Positions 1 through 10,029 are shown, numbered from the stretch's first letter. The stretch is DNA of 64,000 nt from Ascaphus truei (GCA_036426205.1 CM071567.1:287172145-287236144); one strand, 5' to 3'. Numbers and translations: made by a program. Notes: generated by a model from the sequence alone, not told the origin.

Positions 1-458
1 TATTATAAAATGAATTTCTCTAATAATGTAGCCCGCCAGGGAAAGTTTGAATGGCTTAAGTGAAGTTTTTTGATGTCTATATTCTATAGGGGAGAGAGAA
101 ATTTCTCATGGCAGGACTATGGGGGCATGACAGTCACGTTATTCACAATTGTCACACAGATATATATTGTGGTACTTCAAATTATATAATGGGGGAGCTC
201 CGTCATAGATATAGATCTCTATAATATGGGAATGCATTATAATTTTATGAGTTCCACGATATAAGATTACGATAAACATTCAGGACATTAACTCAAATAT
301 TAACACATACCAGTATGATGAATGTGAACAATAAGTCCATATCACAGACCCCCTTACAGATATTCCCTATATATGTATACGAGGGTGTCTACATACAACG
401 GATACTAGTTTATACAAATGGCATAAAATGCTACACTACACCTAACCTAGGGGTGACC
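1..458. repeat. Left arm of PLE-associated inverted repeat
   Basis: Bases 1-458 are the reverse complement of 3366-3837, with small indels. For example, the window opens with TATTATAAAATGAA, which is the complement of the sequence near 3824-3837, and the arm ends near CACCTAACCTAGGGGTGAC. The arms flank a decayed Penelope-like coding region. PLE insertions often carry a partial terminal copy in inverted orientation, so this is probably the inverted 5' piece of that element. The arm reaches the window edge and may extend beyond it. The open frame at 315-608 lies largely in this arm and is not regarded as a gene. Confidence 0.85.
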
Positions 459-639
459 AGGGAAGAGGTAACTATAGGGGGGAAGAAAAGTCACGGATTG
501 GGGAAACAACTACAGAAGTTGGGCACGCCAATAGAGATAGCAGTATCTCAAGGGATAGATCAAGAACGAGGTGGTAGAGAGGGGGTGAACCAAGCACAGC
601 GGGCATAAATACCCTCAAACAGCTCCAGTTCTCTAAGAG

Positions 640-3225
640 AAGCTGGCAAATTATACACCATCATTCAGATAAAGAGCCCAAAGAGGATATGGAGAGCAAC
701 GTAAACACTCAAAAAACTCCAGACCATAACCAAGACAGAAGAAAATAAGTAGGGAGAGAGTTCGATCATGTAATAGAGATAAGAAGGGGCTCCGATTCTT
801 TTTTAGAGGTAGGGACGTCTTCAAATTCAGAGGACAAACAAAACACTTCAAGATCACAAGTCAAAGACTCCAAAGGGAAATTAAAAGAAGCCGACAGTCC
901 GAGGAAGAGGGGGGGGAGCAAAGAGCACGAACAAACGAGATGTGCCGATAGAACAGAAAAGTAGCATATTTAATCTAAGCAAAAGTACACTGACAGATCC
1001 ACAAAAGAGTGTCATCTCAAAGGATTATCTTTGCGTCCAGTGAAGAATCACAGCAGCTTTGATCTCTTCATGGATTGAAATAGATTCCTCCGCAAACTTA
1101 CCCTCAAAGGTTCATGAATACAAGACCAGCCCCTAGATTAAGGACCTACCATCCACCAGTAGTAACACAAGAGGTTAATATGATCCACACGGGTTGAAAC
1201 CCAAGTCTTCCTTTTATCCTCACTTGCAAAGGGCAATCATCTGGAAACATTTTTTCCAGATGATCAACACTGATTTGAGAACCTGACTATCAACAAACAG
1301 AAAATAACAGAGATCTCACAAACAAGAGAAATTAGCCTTAAAGAAATCACAGAGAACGAGGAATTAGTGATAAAACCAGGCGGATAAAGGAGGGGGAGGA
1401 ACTGTTCTATGGACAGGGATAACTACAACAAGGAATCTTTAAGACTACGGGGGATGAAGAAACATACATCAAATTAAAGAAAAATCCTATAACAATGAAT
1501 TTACAGGAGCAGGGTTCTGTGGAGAGAGGACGCTCTTGGAGGTGTTAGACGAGGGGGAATACAAGTTCTATACAGTGACAAAACTAAGGTACCGGTATTT
1601 TACCAACGCCAAAAATTCACAAAAGTGAAGTCAATCCCCACGCAGGCCTAATATCTTGGATGACTCACTAACTTCAACTTGTCACTGTACATAGACATAT
1701 TCCTCCAGAATATGTCACTCAACAAGGCATACTAAAGGACACCACAATCTATTAAATACACTGAGCAAAGTTCAGATGGGGAAGAGCATTTATAATGGCA
1801 ACATGCGACGTTGTGTCGCTATATACATCAATAGACCACACAAAAGGATTGTAGAGCCATAAAAAGATTTTTATTAAAGATGCTGACCTAACAGACATAC
1901 AAGCTAACTTTATTATTGATGGAATTATGTTCATTTTACAGCATAACTTTTTTTGGTACGAGGGGAGTCATTATCTACAAAAACGAGGACGGCGATAGGG
2001 ACCAGGTTCGCCCCTAGCTACGCCAACCTCTTCATGGCATCATGGGAGAGAACAATCTGGCCTAATGGAGAGCTTGGGGAGGCCTGGTCCTCTCTGGCGT
2101 CGTTTCATCGATGACGTATCTAATCTGGGAAAGGGAGAAAGTAAGTTTACAAAGATTTTCTAACAGGCATAGACAACATAGAAACTTAATCTTAAATTTA
2201 CAAGCGATATAGTGACAGAAAAGTAATTTCTTAGATCTAGAAATATATATAGAAAAAGATCAAATAAAAACAAAACAATTCTTTAAGAAAGAACTGATAA
2301 ATAACTACTCTTACGGACAAGCTGCCATCTCCCGAGGTGGATGGATGGAGTCCATCAAGTCAGTTTACCCGAATTAAGAGGAACTGTAGTGAGAGGAAAC
2401 GTTTTTACAACAATCTAATGAACTAAAGGAAAGATTCATAGAGAAAAAAATACAAGGAGGGAAACATCGAGTGAGGCCATATTAAAGGTAGACAAACTGG
2501 AGAGGAACGATCTTCTAAAACTAAATCTAAGGAAAAAATGATAAAGAACAAATCAGACTTTGCGTTCCTCACTGATTATAATGGGGAAGCCAGGGTAATC
2601 AGGAAGATCATAAACAAACACTGGCCAATACTGAAGAATGATCCAATTTGGGAAGCGAACTGCCAGAAGATCCAAAACATCATCTTCAGGAAGGCACGCA
2701 ATTTAAAAAACACATTAGCTCCAGTGTCCTGAAACAGAAAGCCAAGCCCCAGAACTGGCCTACATCCAATAAGGTTTTCATGGGTGCAAGACATGCAGAG
2801 CATCTTCAATTAATCGAACAATAATTTGGAATTTACATCTAACATCACAGGGGAAAGATTCAATATAGAATCCAGTTTAACAGTGAGGTCAGACCATGTT
2901 GTGTACCTCATGGAGTGCCCCTGCAAACTGCAATACGTAGGGAAGACTGAGAGACCAATAAGAGTAGGTATCATCGAACATTGAGCAGTATTAAGAGATC
3001 TCTTTAAACTCACATCTCTCAAACACTTCATGGAGAAGCACCAGGGGGACTCGACAGGTCTGACTTACACACCACTATAGAACAGGTACTGGGCCACTGG
3101 CGGGGAGGGTGACCGCAATCTGGAACTCATGAGAAGGGAGACCTTCTGGATTCAGTTTGCGGACACTCTCCCCCAGGGGTCTCAATATGGAAATCGAGAT
3201 TACACCCTTCCTGTACCTTTTGTAA
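640..3225 (+). pseudogene. Decayed Penelope-like element ORF (RT + GIY-YIG)
   Basis: This is a heavily broken reading frame of a GIY-YIG Penelope-like retroelement. Conceptual translation in shifting frames gives landmarks in the expected order. An N-terminal IFNLSKSTLTDPQKSV block (about 966) resembles the start of the intact ORF2 at 18893. TPKIHK lies near 1600, ATCDVVSLYTSIDH near 1799-1840 (RT catalytic block A), FAPSYANLFM near 2009-2038 and FIDDV near 2104-2118 (the YxDD-type RT box). VVYLMECPCKLQYVGKT near 2892-2950 is the GIY-YIG endonuclease core. The C-terminal RRETFWIQFADTLP block (about 3135) matches the end of the intact copy. Many stops and frameshifts mean it is dead. The sequence is clearly diverged from the young PLE, so it is a different and older lineage. 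Confidence 0.85.
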
Positions 3226-3365
3226 GATGTATAATTGTCGATGTGTTGCACTAACCGGTTCTTCTCTGTCTTTCCTCCTTTGTTGTTCTCTCACACCCGC
3301 GCGCAACTGCCATCATCCTCTATCTTTATCATAAACTACATAGAAACTAAGAGGAACACACTGCC

Positions 3366-3837
3366 TGTCACCCCTAGGTTAGGTGTTATTGTCTTAGCCA
3401 TTTTATCCGTGTATTGTAACAACTAGTACCGTTATGAGACACCCTCGGTAACATCTAGGGAATATCTGTAAGGTGGTCTGTGATATGGACTTATTGTTCA
3501 CATTCCATCATGGTATCTGTTATATTTTGAGTTAATGTCCTGAAATGTTATGTCAATCTTATATCGTGGACCCCTCATAAAAATTATAATGCATTCCCAT
3601 ATTATAGAAGATCTATATCTATGACGGAGCTCCCCCACTCTTATATAATTTTGAAGTACCACAATATATATCTGTGTGACAAATGTGAATAACGTGACTG
3701 TCATGCCCCCATAGTCTGCCATGAGAAATCTCATTCTCTCTCCCCTATAGAATATAGACATAAAAACTTACTTAAGCCCTTTCAAACTCTTCCCTGGCGG
3801 GCTACATTATTAGAAGAATTCATTTTATAATAACTAA
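3366..3837. repeat. Right arm of PLE-associated inverted repeat
   Basis: This is the reverse-complement partner of bases 1-458. It lies downstream of the decayed PLE coding remnant and upstream of the TATA/hammerhead segment. The arms share about 460 bp with modest divergence. It is interpreted as terminal-repeat (pLTR) or 3' UTR sequence of the same element. Confidence 0.85.
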
Positions 3838-4185
3838 GGCCTGCTCCAAAACCTGTCCCATAATGGGAACTATTCTAATTATACTATTAAGCGCTAATAT
3901 CTCAGTGAAAATAAATAAACATCAATTGAGCATCAATCATTAAATTAGACCACCCATTCCCTTAAATGTAGAGAACTACTACGTATATTTTACCCATTCC
4001 CTCTAAATATAAGGATATATGGTTCTTTTATACAACACATACCATGCCAAAACTACATCAAGATGTATAGGATTCCCACTCCGTTAAAAAATGAGCTCCT
4101 TCATACAAATGGATACATAACAGTGCAGACCAATTGATTTTACAAGTGTTTTTTATTGATTAATTAAAAAACCAATCATATGAAG

Positions 4186-4194
4186 TATATATAG
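4186..4194 (+). promoter_or_regulatory. TATA-like box upstream of hammerhead
   Basis: TATATATAG lies about 27 bp upstream of the start of hammerhead stem I. The young PLE has the same arrangement (CCTATAAAT about 30 bp before its motif). This suggests that transcripts start at or just before the ribozyme. Promoter function is inferred from position only. Confidence 0.45.
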
Positions 4195-4212
4195 ATGTTG
4201 AGAGGCGGGGGC

Positions 4213-4258
4213 GGTACTCCCTGAGGAAGCCACACCCTGGCGAAACGCGTAGAGTGCT
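4213..4258 (+). ncRNA. Hammerhead ribozyme motif of PLE
   Basis: The segment has the hammerhead (HHR) consensus in order. CTGAGGA (4221-4227) matches CUGANGA. Stem II is GCCA (4229-4232) with TGGC (4238-4241) and a 5-nt loop. GAAA follows at 4242-4245. A minimal helix III of CGCG leads to the permitted cleavage triplet GTA (4249-4251). Stem I pairs GGTACTC (4213-4219) with GAGTGCT (4252-4258), including G-U pairs, and leaves one C bulged before the core. Very short helix III is characteristic of hammerheads described in Penelope-like elements. Its place in a PLE terminal region supports the call. Activity is not shown. Confidence 0.75.
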
Positions 4259-5256
4259 AGCCACCCTGTGAGAAGAGAGGAGAGATCTGGGAGCTACACC
4301 TTACAGAGCCGCACCGGAAGTGACGCAATAGACCAAGCGGATGTGACGTATCGGAGGAAGGGGCAAGGCGGGACCATCGAATCGGTGAGAGAGACTGGAG
4401 TCTGAGTCCTCTGCAGCCTGCATGCACCCATAAGGTAGCCGATTAGCCCACATAAGAGGGCATTTCTGATGGGACGAGACCAGCGATAACGCGAACACCA
4501 GCGGAGGTGAAAGGTCAAAAGAGCGGTGGTACCATACACAGTCACACCGGAGGAGGCGGGTGAGCCTGGAGCTAACCATTTTCTCTCCTCAATCACTATC
4601 AATTGTATACATGCCTTAACCAATTGTTTTTATTGTAAGTGTTTATTTTTACCCTATAAAGTCGAGTTTTTATTGTTACTGGTCTGCACTATGGTACTAT
4701 TCTTTTACATAGACAACTGTTGCTGAGCTGAGAGTTGGAGATCCCTACCACCTGGTTAAGAAATCTTCCTAGCAGAGACCATTTGTGTCAAAACCGCTCG
4801 GCTTTTTGACTTACATCTTGTAGTGCACACATAAGAGCCGAGACAACACTACTTATAACCCCTTCAAAAAACTGTCTGCACTTAGATTGTTTTTTTGGTT
4901 TTTTGTTTCTATTTCCCTTTATGCTCCCCCTGGATTGGCGTGGAGAGTGAAGAATTGTGGGACTAGTGAAACCTAGTCCCCCACCAGCTGGGTTTGAGCA
5001 GGGGGTTTGAACTATTTATTTGTTTCACACGTTTTGAATCACGTCACAAAGTTGTATAAGTATTTGAAATTTTATTATAAACCCTCCGTATAAAACACGC
5101 ATTGCCATCTATAGGAGTTAGAGCGCTTTCCTCACCCTCAATGTGTGTAATAATAAATCGAGCCGCTTACTAGACTAAAACCACTCCCAAATCCAATGCA
5201 TATAGAATAATGGTGTACCAGGAGGGCATATACCGAGACTATGGATCTTTGGGAGG

Positions 5257-5872
5257 GTAGAAGGACGTTCACACGAGTACACAATTGGGAGCTTTTATAA
5301 GGTTGAAATTAGTACTAGGCTTATGTGCTTTTCCTTTTTCCTTCAGAAATCTCCAACACCAGGGGGGGGTGGGGAGAACAAAGACTTTATTCACTTGAGA
5401 GTATTTCGAGTGAAAATACATGCAATTTAATCACAACTCACTCTAATCAATAAGCATGTCTCTGCAACCCCAAAAACAATAGCCATGAAATAAGCAATAT
5501 GCATTCTCTTAATAATAAAGTCTTATCTGTTTCTTGAGGAAAAAATCTTCTCTGGTTCAGCTCCCTTTCTTCCCTCAGGGTGTTCAGCATTCAGGTTCAG
5601 AAGTTTTCCTGTTCTTGTAGGCGCTCTGCTGTTTCCTCTGGCAGGCTCAATACTGTTGTGAGAGTAAAAGAACCAATCTCTGCTCTCTCTCCCCCAATTT
5701 CATCTCTGCAGTCAACACTAAGAGTTCACTGGTTTACTTCCTGTCTCAAAGGAGGCTTTTTCTACCACCTCTAATCAGGCAGTGATGTTAGTTAATTTGC
5801 TACCGGATCGTTAACCACACACTGCTGGAATTAGAGGCACATTTTTGAACAGGGATAGTCCCCCCTGTTACA
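5257..5872 (-). repeat. 3' LTR of coiled-coil LTR element
   Basis: The repeat aligns along its length with 9378-9976, with scattered substitutions and small indels. In plus orientation it ends CCCTGTTACA, and its start GGTAGAAGG corresponds to TGTAGACGG in the partner. Divergence between the two LTRs indicates that the insertion is not recent. It is the downstream LTR relative to the minus-strand ORFs. Confidence 0.85.
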
Positions 5873-5890
5873 TACCTTACCTCCCCTTTT
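5873..5890 (-). promoter_or_regulatory. Polypurine tract of LTR element
   Basis: Read on the minus strand this is AAAAGGGGAGGTAAGGTA, directly abutting the LTR that starts TGTAACAG. A purine-rich run at this position primes plus-strand DNA synthesis in LTR retroelements, and it supports minus orientation. Confidence 0.65.
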
Positions 5891-6264
5891 GGTTGGGAAG
5901 CTCGGTCGGGCTACCACGCCAAAGCCCATCTTCCACTCTCCTATATCGAGAGCTTTCTGGTACTTAATGAGAGTGGATGGAGGAAGAGACCCCTCTGCCC
6001 GCTGGGATTTGGAGCCCTTTCTCCTCCAGTTTTTATTTTGTCGCCTCCCCAAGGTGCTTGAGATCAGCACTCCTCAGTTCGCTCGAGGAGGCTTTTTTTC
6101 CCACGAAAGTCTTTTTAACCACCGCGTGTGGCTGGTCATGAGATTTTCTGTTGCGTCGGGCACTCCTCTTTTTGTAGACAAAGTGTAATGGGGAACAGTT
6201 GTAGATCAGATGGACTAGCCCTAGAGTTTTTTTTGCTCCTGAAGCGGTCTTTCTTCAGTTCTCC

Positions 6265-6606
6265 TCACCCGAGTCGCCATTTCTCTTCTTTGGGACTGAG
6301 TTGCACCTCCACCTCCTTTTCCAGAGAACGTCCTATTTTTTCAGCTTCCTCAGCTAAGGATTCTTCTGGCTTTGATTCTGCACTCCTACCTCTGTTTGTT
6401 GCCTGTTGGGCAGCTGTAGGATTGGCTAGTGCTTTCTTAGGTGGCTCAAACTTCATAATTTTGTTTTGAAGTTGCGTGGAGTCCCCAACTCTCACTGTAC
6501 CCTTGTCCTCACGGGCATTAGTTACTGTGGGATACTGGTGCTTGAAGAGCCAATACCTTTTTCCGTATTGGAGGAATCTGTAAGTTACTGGCCTGCAGAG
6601 ACTCAA
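6265..6606 (-). pseudogene. Out-of-frame continuation of coiled-coil ORF
   Basis: This 113-codon frame overlaps the end of the coiled-coil ORF by about 90 bases and continues in another frame. It encodes a charged, Ala/Glu/Lys-rich tail (SAESKPEESLAEEAEKIGRS) with the composition of the upstream protein. It has no convincing start of its own. The simplest reading is that a frameshift mutation near 6560 separated the original C-terminus from the main ORF. A second short charged frame on the same strand near 5880-6070 may be still more of the same tail. Confidence 0.5.
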
Positions 6607-8092
6607 CCTGTTTGAGTGCGTCTTGCAAGTCTCTTCTCAGGGAATCTATCTGCGCACTTTGCTTCCTCTGAGTCTGTATCAGAGTTTCCTTCATGTTCTG
6701 GGGCTCTGTAATTTCTGTCGTCAAGGTTGCCGCTGCGTCTGTTTTCTCCTTGGTGTACTGACTCAAGGGAATGGAACAGTCTCTCTGTCTCTCCAGCTCT
6801 TGCTCCAGTTTCTGAGCCTTCTCACGCTCCCTCTCATACAGAGTCACCTGGTATCGAAGCTCCGCTTCCAATGATGCTCTGAAGACATGCAGCGTGGCCT
6901 TTAGCTCCTCATACTGCTCTGTGGGGATGTACTGGGTATTCAGACGTTCCTGCAGCGCTTGTACCCCTTTAGCAGCCTGCAGTTTTTCTTCCTGTAGCGT
7001 TTGCTGCTTCTCCTCAGCATACTGGAGGTGTGTACGCAGACCTTGCAGTTGGTTCTGCAGTCGGTGCTCTGCTTCAAACTTTTCCTTGACTTCTTCTGTC
7101 AACTGAAAATTTTCTTCTTTCAGTTTTAAGTTTTCTCTTTTTAATCTTGAATTTTCTCTTTTTTCAGTCTCTGTATTCTTCAGGGCTTCTTTGCAGTCCT
7201 CCTTCCATTTACGCACATCTGCTTTGAGAATGACACTCTCCTGGCGTGAGACTTCCTTCTCCAGGTTGAGGGTCTGAAGCTCCTTCTGAGAGACTTTGAG
7301 ATCTGTATCAAGATTACCAATAGTTTCTTTGGCAATATCCAGCTCCTCAGTGAGACTGTGTAGTTCCTTTCTGGAAACTCCCAGGTCTGTGCGGCAGCTG
7401 TTGGTCTCATGATGTGAGGCATCGAGTGCTCTGCGGAGTGTCTGAACCTCTTTCTGAGATGCGTCCACTTCTATCCGGACACTGTTGACCTCCTGTTGTG
7501 AGGCATTCAGCTCTATACGAAGAGTGTGAATCTCTTGCTGGAAGACTGTCATCTGCTTCAGTGCTTCCTCATACTTCCGCTTTAGCGTAGCCACCATTTT
7601 ATCAGATTGGCTCTGCTTTTCATCCATGGCGGAAATAGTAGCCTTTGCAGTATCTAGCTCAGTCTTGAGATCCTCCAATACGGTCTTGGCCGCAGAGTAA
7701 ATTGCGAGCACAGTCTTCTGTAGCTCAGCATTATTTTCTCTCTCCCTTTCCAATTCTTCACAGAGCAGATCACAGTCATGCCTGGCATTTTTCAGGGCAT
7801 CTTCAGGGCTGGTCAAGGGATCGTCACTCACTGGTTCCGGCTCCACTTCCCTGGGATGGTTGGTTGAGGGTTCCTCACTGTTGGCACCGGACAGACACTT
7901 CTTTGGGGTACACGACTTCTGCCATGGGCCCTCTGGATATTCGGTTACCCGCGGGACAAATTCTCCATTTTCTCTAGGCTGCAGGGCAACTCGGTCCCCC
8001 TTTTTCTCCACAGGATCTACGGACGTGTCTTTATCTATTTCCGCTTTTTTGTTTTGGATGACTCCGTCCCATCCGGAATACTGGGGTCTCCT
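6518..8092 (-). CDS. Coiled-coil protein of LTR element (ORF2, -1 frame)
   Basis: This open frame is free of stops from 8092 to 6518. About 497 codons follow the first near-cognate GTG at 8011. There is no ATG for roughly the first 120 codons. The first about 75 residues are Pro/Glu-rich. The rest is almost continuous heptad-like coiled coil with diverged internal repeats of the type LxxSxxEVxxxRxxLDAS (about residues 160-260), then long Glu/Lys/Gln-rich helices. I see no zinc knuckle, protease or polymerase motif. It overlaps ORF1 by about 57 bases in the -1 frame, and a slippery heptamer sits inside the overlap, so it is probably made as an ORF1-ORF2 fusion. The protein could be a Gag-like structural product or a captured cellular coiled-coil sequence; I cannot name a family. 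Confidence 0.7.
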   Translation of the reverse strand, partial: RRPQYSGWDGVIQNKKAEIDKDTSVDPVEKKGDRVALQPRENGEFVPRVTEYPEGPWQKSCTPKKCLSGANSEEPSTNHPREVEPEPVSDDPLTSPEDALKNARHDCDLLCEELERERENNAELQKTVLAIYSAAKTVLEDLKTELDTAKATISAMDEKQSQSDKMVATLKRKYEEALKQMTVFQQEIHTLRIELNASQQEVNSVRIEVDASQKEVQTLRRALDASHHETNSCRTDLGVSRKELHSLTEELDIAKETIGNLDTDLKVSQKELQTLNLEKEVSRQESVILKADVRKWKEDCKEALKNTETEKRENSRLKRENLKLKEENFQLTEEVKEKFEAEHRLQNQLQGLRTHLQYAEEKQQTLQEEKLQAAKGVQALQERLNTQYIPTEQYEELKATLHVFRASLEAELRYQVTLYEREREKAQKLEQELERQRDCSIPLSQYTKEKTDAAATLTTEITEPQNMKETLIQTQRKQSAQIDSLRRDLQDALKQVESLQASNLQIPPIRKKVLALQAPVSHSN

Positions 8093-8595
8093 TTATTTGA
8101 TACTTTAGCAGCTTCATTATATACGCCAGGATTTTCTTGCAGTTGCTTTAGCTGACAGAAATATTGGGTGATCTGCTGCTCCCGCTCTGTCTCCTGCTGA
8201 TCATATTCGTCATCACAGGGAGCGGTCTTTTCTGTTCGTGCCGAGTTCAGGCACCCCCACCATTCTTGGGGTGTTTTGTGGGTGTGACTCGGTTCGGGTA
8301 CCCCGTAAGAGAGGTCTTCCTCTTTATTGGACTGGAAGGGCGACTCTTCCGTGGGGTAGGGTTCATTATAGGAACGCTGCATCTTGTCCTCCATTTTTAG
8401 GCTATCAGGTGTAATTTTCTTCCTGACCTCAGGAGGCACTATTGCAGCTGTTGCCACTGTATTTGCTAGAACCCCCAATTGTGGTAGTCCTACAGATGGG
8501 CATATTTTGCTTGTAGAGGTCGTAGCTCTCACAGGCATCTCTGTAGACTTTTCTTTCTTGGGAATTTTTTTTTCAATATCAGCAGTACTGTGCAT
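8035..8595 (-). CDS. ORF1 of coiled-coil LTR element, unknown function
   Basis: A 186-codon ORF starts at ATG 8595 and is the first long frame after the 780-bp leader that follows the 5' LTR. It is hydrophilic, with a lysine-rich start and end (C-terminus SSKTKKRK), a mid section rich in Glu, Ser and Pro, and a short segment EWWGCLN. No transmembrane segment or known domain is recognised. It ends at TAG 8037-8035, four codons after an A_AAA_AAG heptamer that is in phase for -1 frameshifting into the long coiled-coil ORF. The position corresponds to the Gag start of an LTR element, but homology to Gag is not demonstrated. Confidence 0.65.
   Translation of the reverse strand: MHSTADIEKKIPKKEKSTEMPVRATTSTSKICPSVGLPQLGVLANTVATAAIVPPEVRKKITPDSLKMEDKMQRSYNEPYPTEESPFQSNKEEDLSYGVPEPSHTHKTPQEWWGCLNSARTEKTAPCDDEYDQQETEREQQITQYFCQLKQLQENPGVYNEAAKVSNKGDPSIPDGTESSKTKKRK
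8044..8050 (-). promoter_or_regulatory. Putative -1 ribosomal frameshift site A_AAA_AAG
   Basis: Minus-strand bases 8050-8044 read A AAA AAG, split exactly by the zero-frame codons (ACA AAA AAG). This is the X_XXY_YYZ form. A -1 slip places ribosomes on GCG GAA ATA, the frame of the 497-codon ORF, just before the ORF1 stop at 8037. I did not identify a convincing downstream pseudoknot. A simple inactivating one-base indel in a homopolymer is the main alternative. Confidence 0.5.
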
Positions 8596-9358
8596 GCATT
8601 TTCTCTTATCAGGTATACAAGATGTGCAGTTGCTAGGTAAAAAAAAGTCTATTTGCTCTACACCATTTATTTGCTAGGTGCAATCTCTCCGCTTCAGCAA
8701 CAGAATTTGGTTTTCTGCCTGAGTTCAGTAATTTTCAGATTCCTCTTTGGGTATTATGGCATTCACACTTAACACTTTGGGTGTCTGTTTTTGCTCCCAA
8801 GATATATATATATAGGCAGACTTTTTTTTACTTGCAGAAAAAAAAACATTCTCTCATTCCCGGCAGGGTGACTCAACACTCAGCATTTGTTTGCTAAAAA
8901 TTCCCCTGCTTCTGCACAGTCTTGTATCAATTTTCACACTTTTCTGCATATACTCCATTCACAGCTGGTAGCCCTATGCGGTGTGGCAACCTTTATTTGC
9001 AAAATCAGTACCACTCATGGGTCACCATCTGTATTCACTGCTTCAGCGAAACTTTTGGAAACAACAAACACCTATCCCTTTTTAAGGGCTGACTCACTTC
9101 TTGAACCCTGACTATGGCTGGAAGGCAAAACCCCTATTTCAATGACCATATTACACTTTGTGATAGGCAAAATAAGGTATAGCTACTTCAGCAGTCTCTT
9201 CTGGGTTTTTGTAAGTTTCAGTGCAGTGTCTATCCCTTTAACTCTGATCTCTGCTGCATGAGGGTTTTTTTTTTTCAGACTGTTTGTAAGCCAAAAAGCA
9301 TAACAAAAAAATTCACACAAAAATCTCCGGTTCTTTTTAACTTCAAAGACACCTCTTG
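8596..9358 (-). other. 5' leader of coiled-coil LTR element
   Basis: About 760 bases lie between the primer-binding site and the ORF1 start with no supported gene. It contains short poly-A/T runs and a TATATATA tract near 8805. The tandem-duplicated block of the window begins inside this leader at about 8866. Similarity to 23674 onward starts at GGGTGACTCAACACTCA. Confidence 0.6.
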
Positions 9359-9375
9359 TCCCACCTTGGACACCA
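9359..9375 (-). promoter_or_regulatory. Primer-binding-like site
   Basis: Two bases inside the 5' LTR, the minus strand reads TGGTGTCCAAGGTGGGA. It begins with TGG, which is complementary to a tRNA CCA end, and its position is that expected for a tRNA primer-binding site. The matching tRNA cannot be assigned by eye. Confidence 0.55.
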
Positions 9376-9377
9376 AA

Positions 9378-9976
9378 TGTAGACGGACATTCACAGAGGT
9401 ACACAATTGGAGGCTTTTATAAGGTGAAATTATAATAGGCTTTATTGTGCCTTTTCCTTTTTCATCAGGAAATCATCCAAACACAGGGGGGGGAACAAAG
9501 CTTCTATTCACTTGGGAGCATTTCTAGTGAAAATACCATGCAATTAATTCACAACTCCCTAAGTCAAGCATGTCTCACAGCCCCAAAACATATAGCATGA
9601 AATAAGCAGATATAAGCAGTCTCTTAATAATGAAAGTCTTTTCTGTTCCTTGGAGGGAAAATCTTCTCTGGTTCAGCTCCCTTTCCTCAGGGTGTGTCAG
9701 CATTCAGGTTCAGACATTTTCCCTGTGTCTTGTAAGCAGCTCTGCTGTTTCTTCTGGCAGGGCTCAAGACTGTTGTGAGAGTCAAAGACAATCTCTGCTC
9801 TCTCTCCCAAGTTCAGCTCTCAGTCACAGCCAAGGAGTTACTTCCTGTCTCAAAGGCAGGCTTTTTCTACCACCTCTAATCAGGCAGGTGGTGTTAGTTA
9901 ATTTGCTACCAGCCGTTAACCACCACACTGCTGGATTAGAGGCACATTTGTGAACAGGGATAAGTCCCCTGTTACA
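9378..9976 (-). repeat. 5' LTR of coiled-coil LTR element
   Basis: The repeat runs TGTAGACGG...CTGTTACA in plus orientation and pairs with 5257-5872. On the minus strand it begins TGTAACAGGGG. It carries AATAAAG about 60 bases before its 3' end, a plausible poly(A) signal. GGGAG at 9977-9981 is the right TSD. Confidence 0.88.
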
Positions 9977-10029
9977 GGGAGATTGTGAAAAATAGGTATG
10001 ACGGGATGCACAGGTGAAAGAAAAGATAG

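Larger units (their letters stand above)
3838..5251 (+). other. PLE terminal (pLTR-like) region, no gene
   Basis: There is no supported coding sequence here. The segment continues the terminal region of the decayed PLE. It has a TATA-like box (4186-4194), a hammerhead motif (4213-4258) and then a tail with TTTTATTGTAAGTGTT near 4625, a string that recurs near 14578. The downstream boundary of the element is not visible. The last roughly 90 bases before the LTR element at 5257 are unassigned. The overlapping frames at 4294-4726 are short and lack family features. Confidence 0.55.
5257..9976 (-). mobile_element. Non-autonomous LTR retrotransposon with coiled-coil ORFs
   Basis: Two direct repeats of about 600 bp (5257-5872 and 9378-9976) bound the element. 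It is flanked by a 5-bp TSD, GGGAG at 5252-5256 and 9977-9981. Minus orientation is shown by four signs. A primer-binding-like site starting TGG directly follows the right LTR, and a polypurine tract abuts the left LTR. An AATAAAG poly(A) signal lies near the 3' end of the minus-strand LTR, and all long ORFs are on the minus strand. No protease, RT, RNase H or integrase motif is visible in 3.5 kb of interior. The element therefore carries only a structural or unknown protein and would need enzymes in trans. A related solo LTR sits at 12308-12840. Confidence 0.85.

Noticed and set aside
315..608. 97-codon plus-strand ORF
   Set aside because: It overlaps the PLE inverted-repeat arm, has no domain signature, and its coding potential follows from repeat sequence.
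4301..4623. Overlapping minus-strand ORFs near the hammerhead
   Set aside because: Short, overlapping in two frames, inside the PLE terminal region, with no family resemblance.
8805..8815. TATATATA as a promoter of the coiled-coil ORFs
   Set aside because: It lies in the leader but is only a short AT dinucleotide run. An LTR element should start transcription in its LTR.
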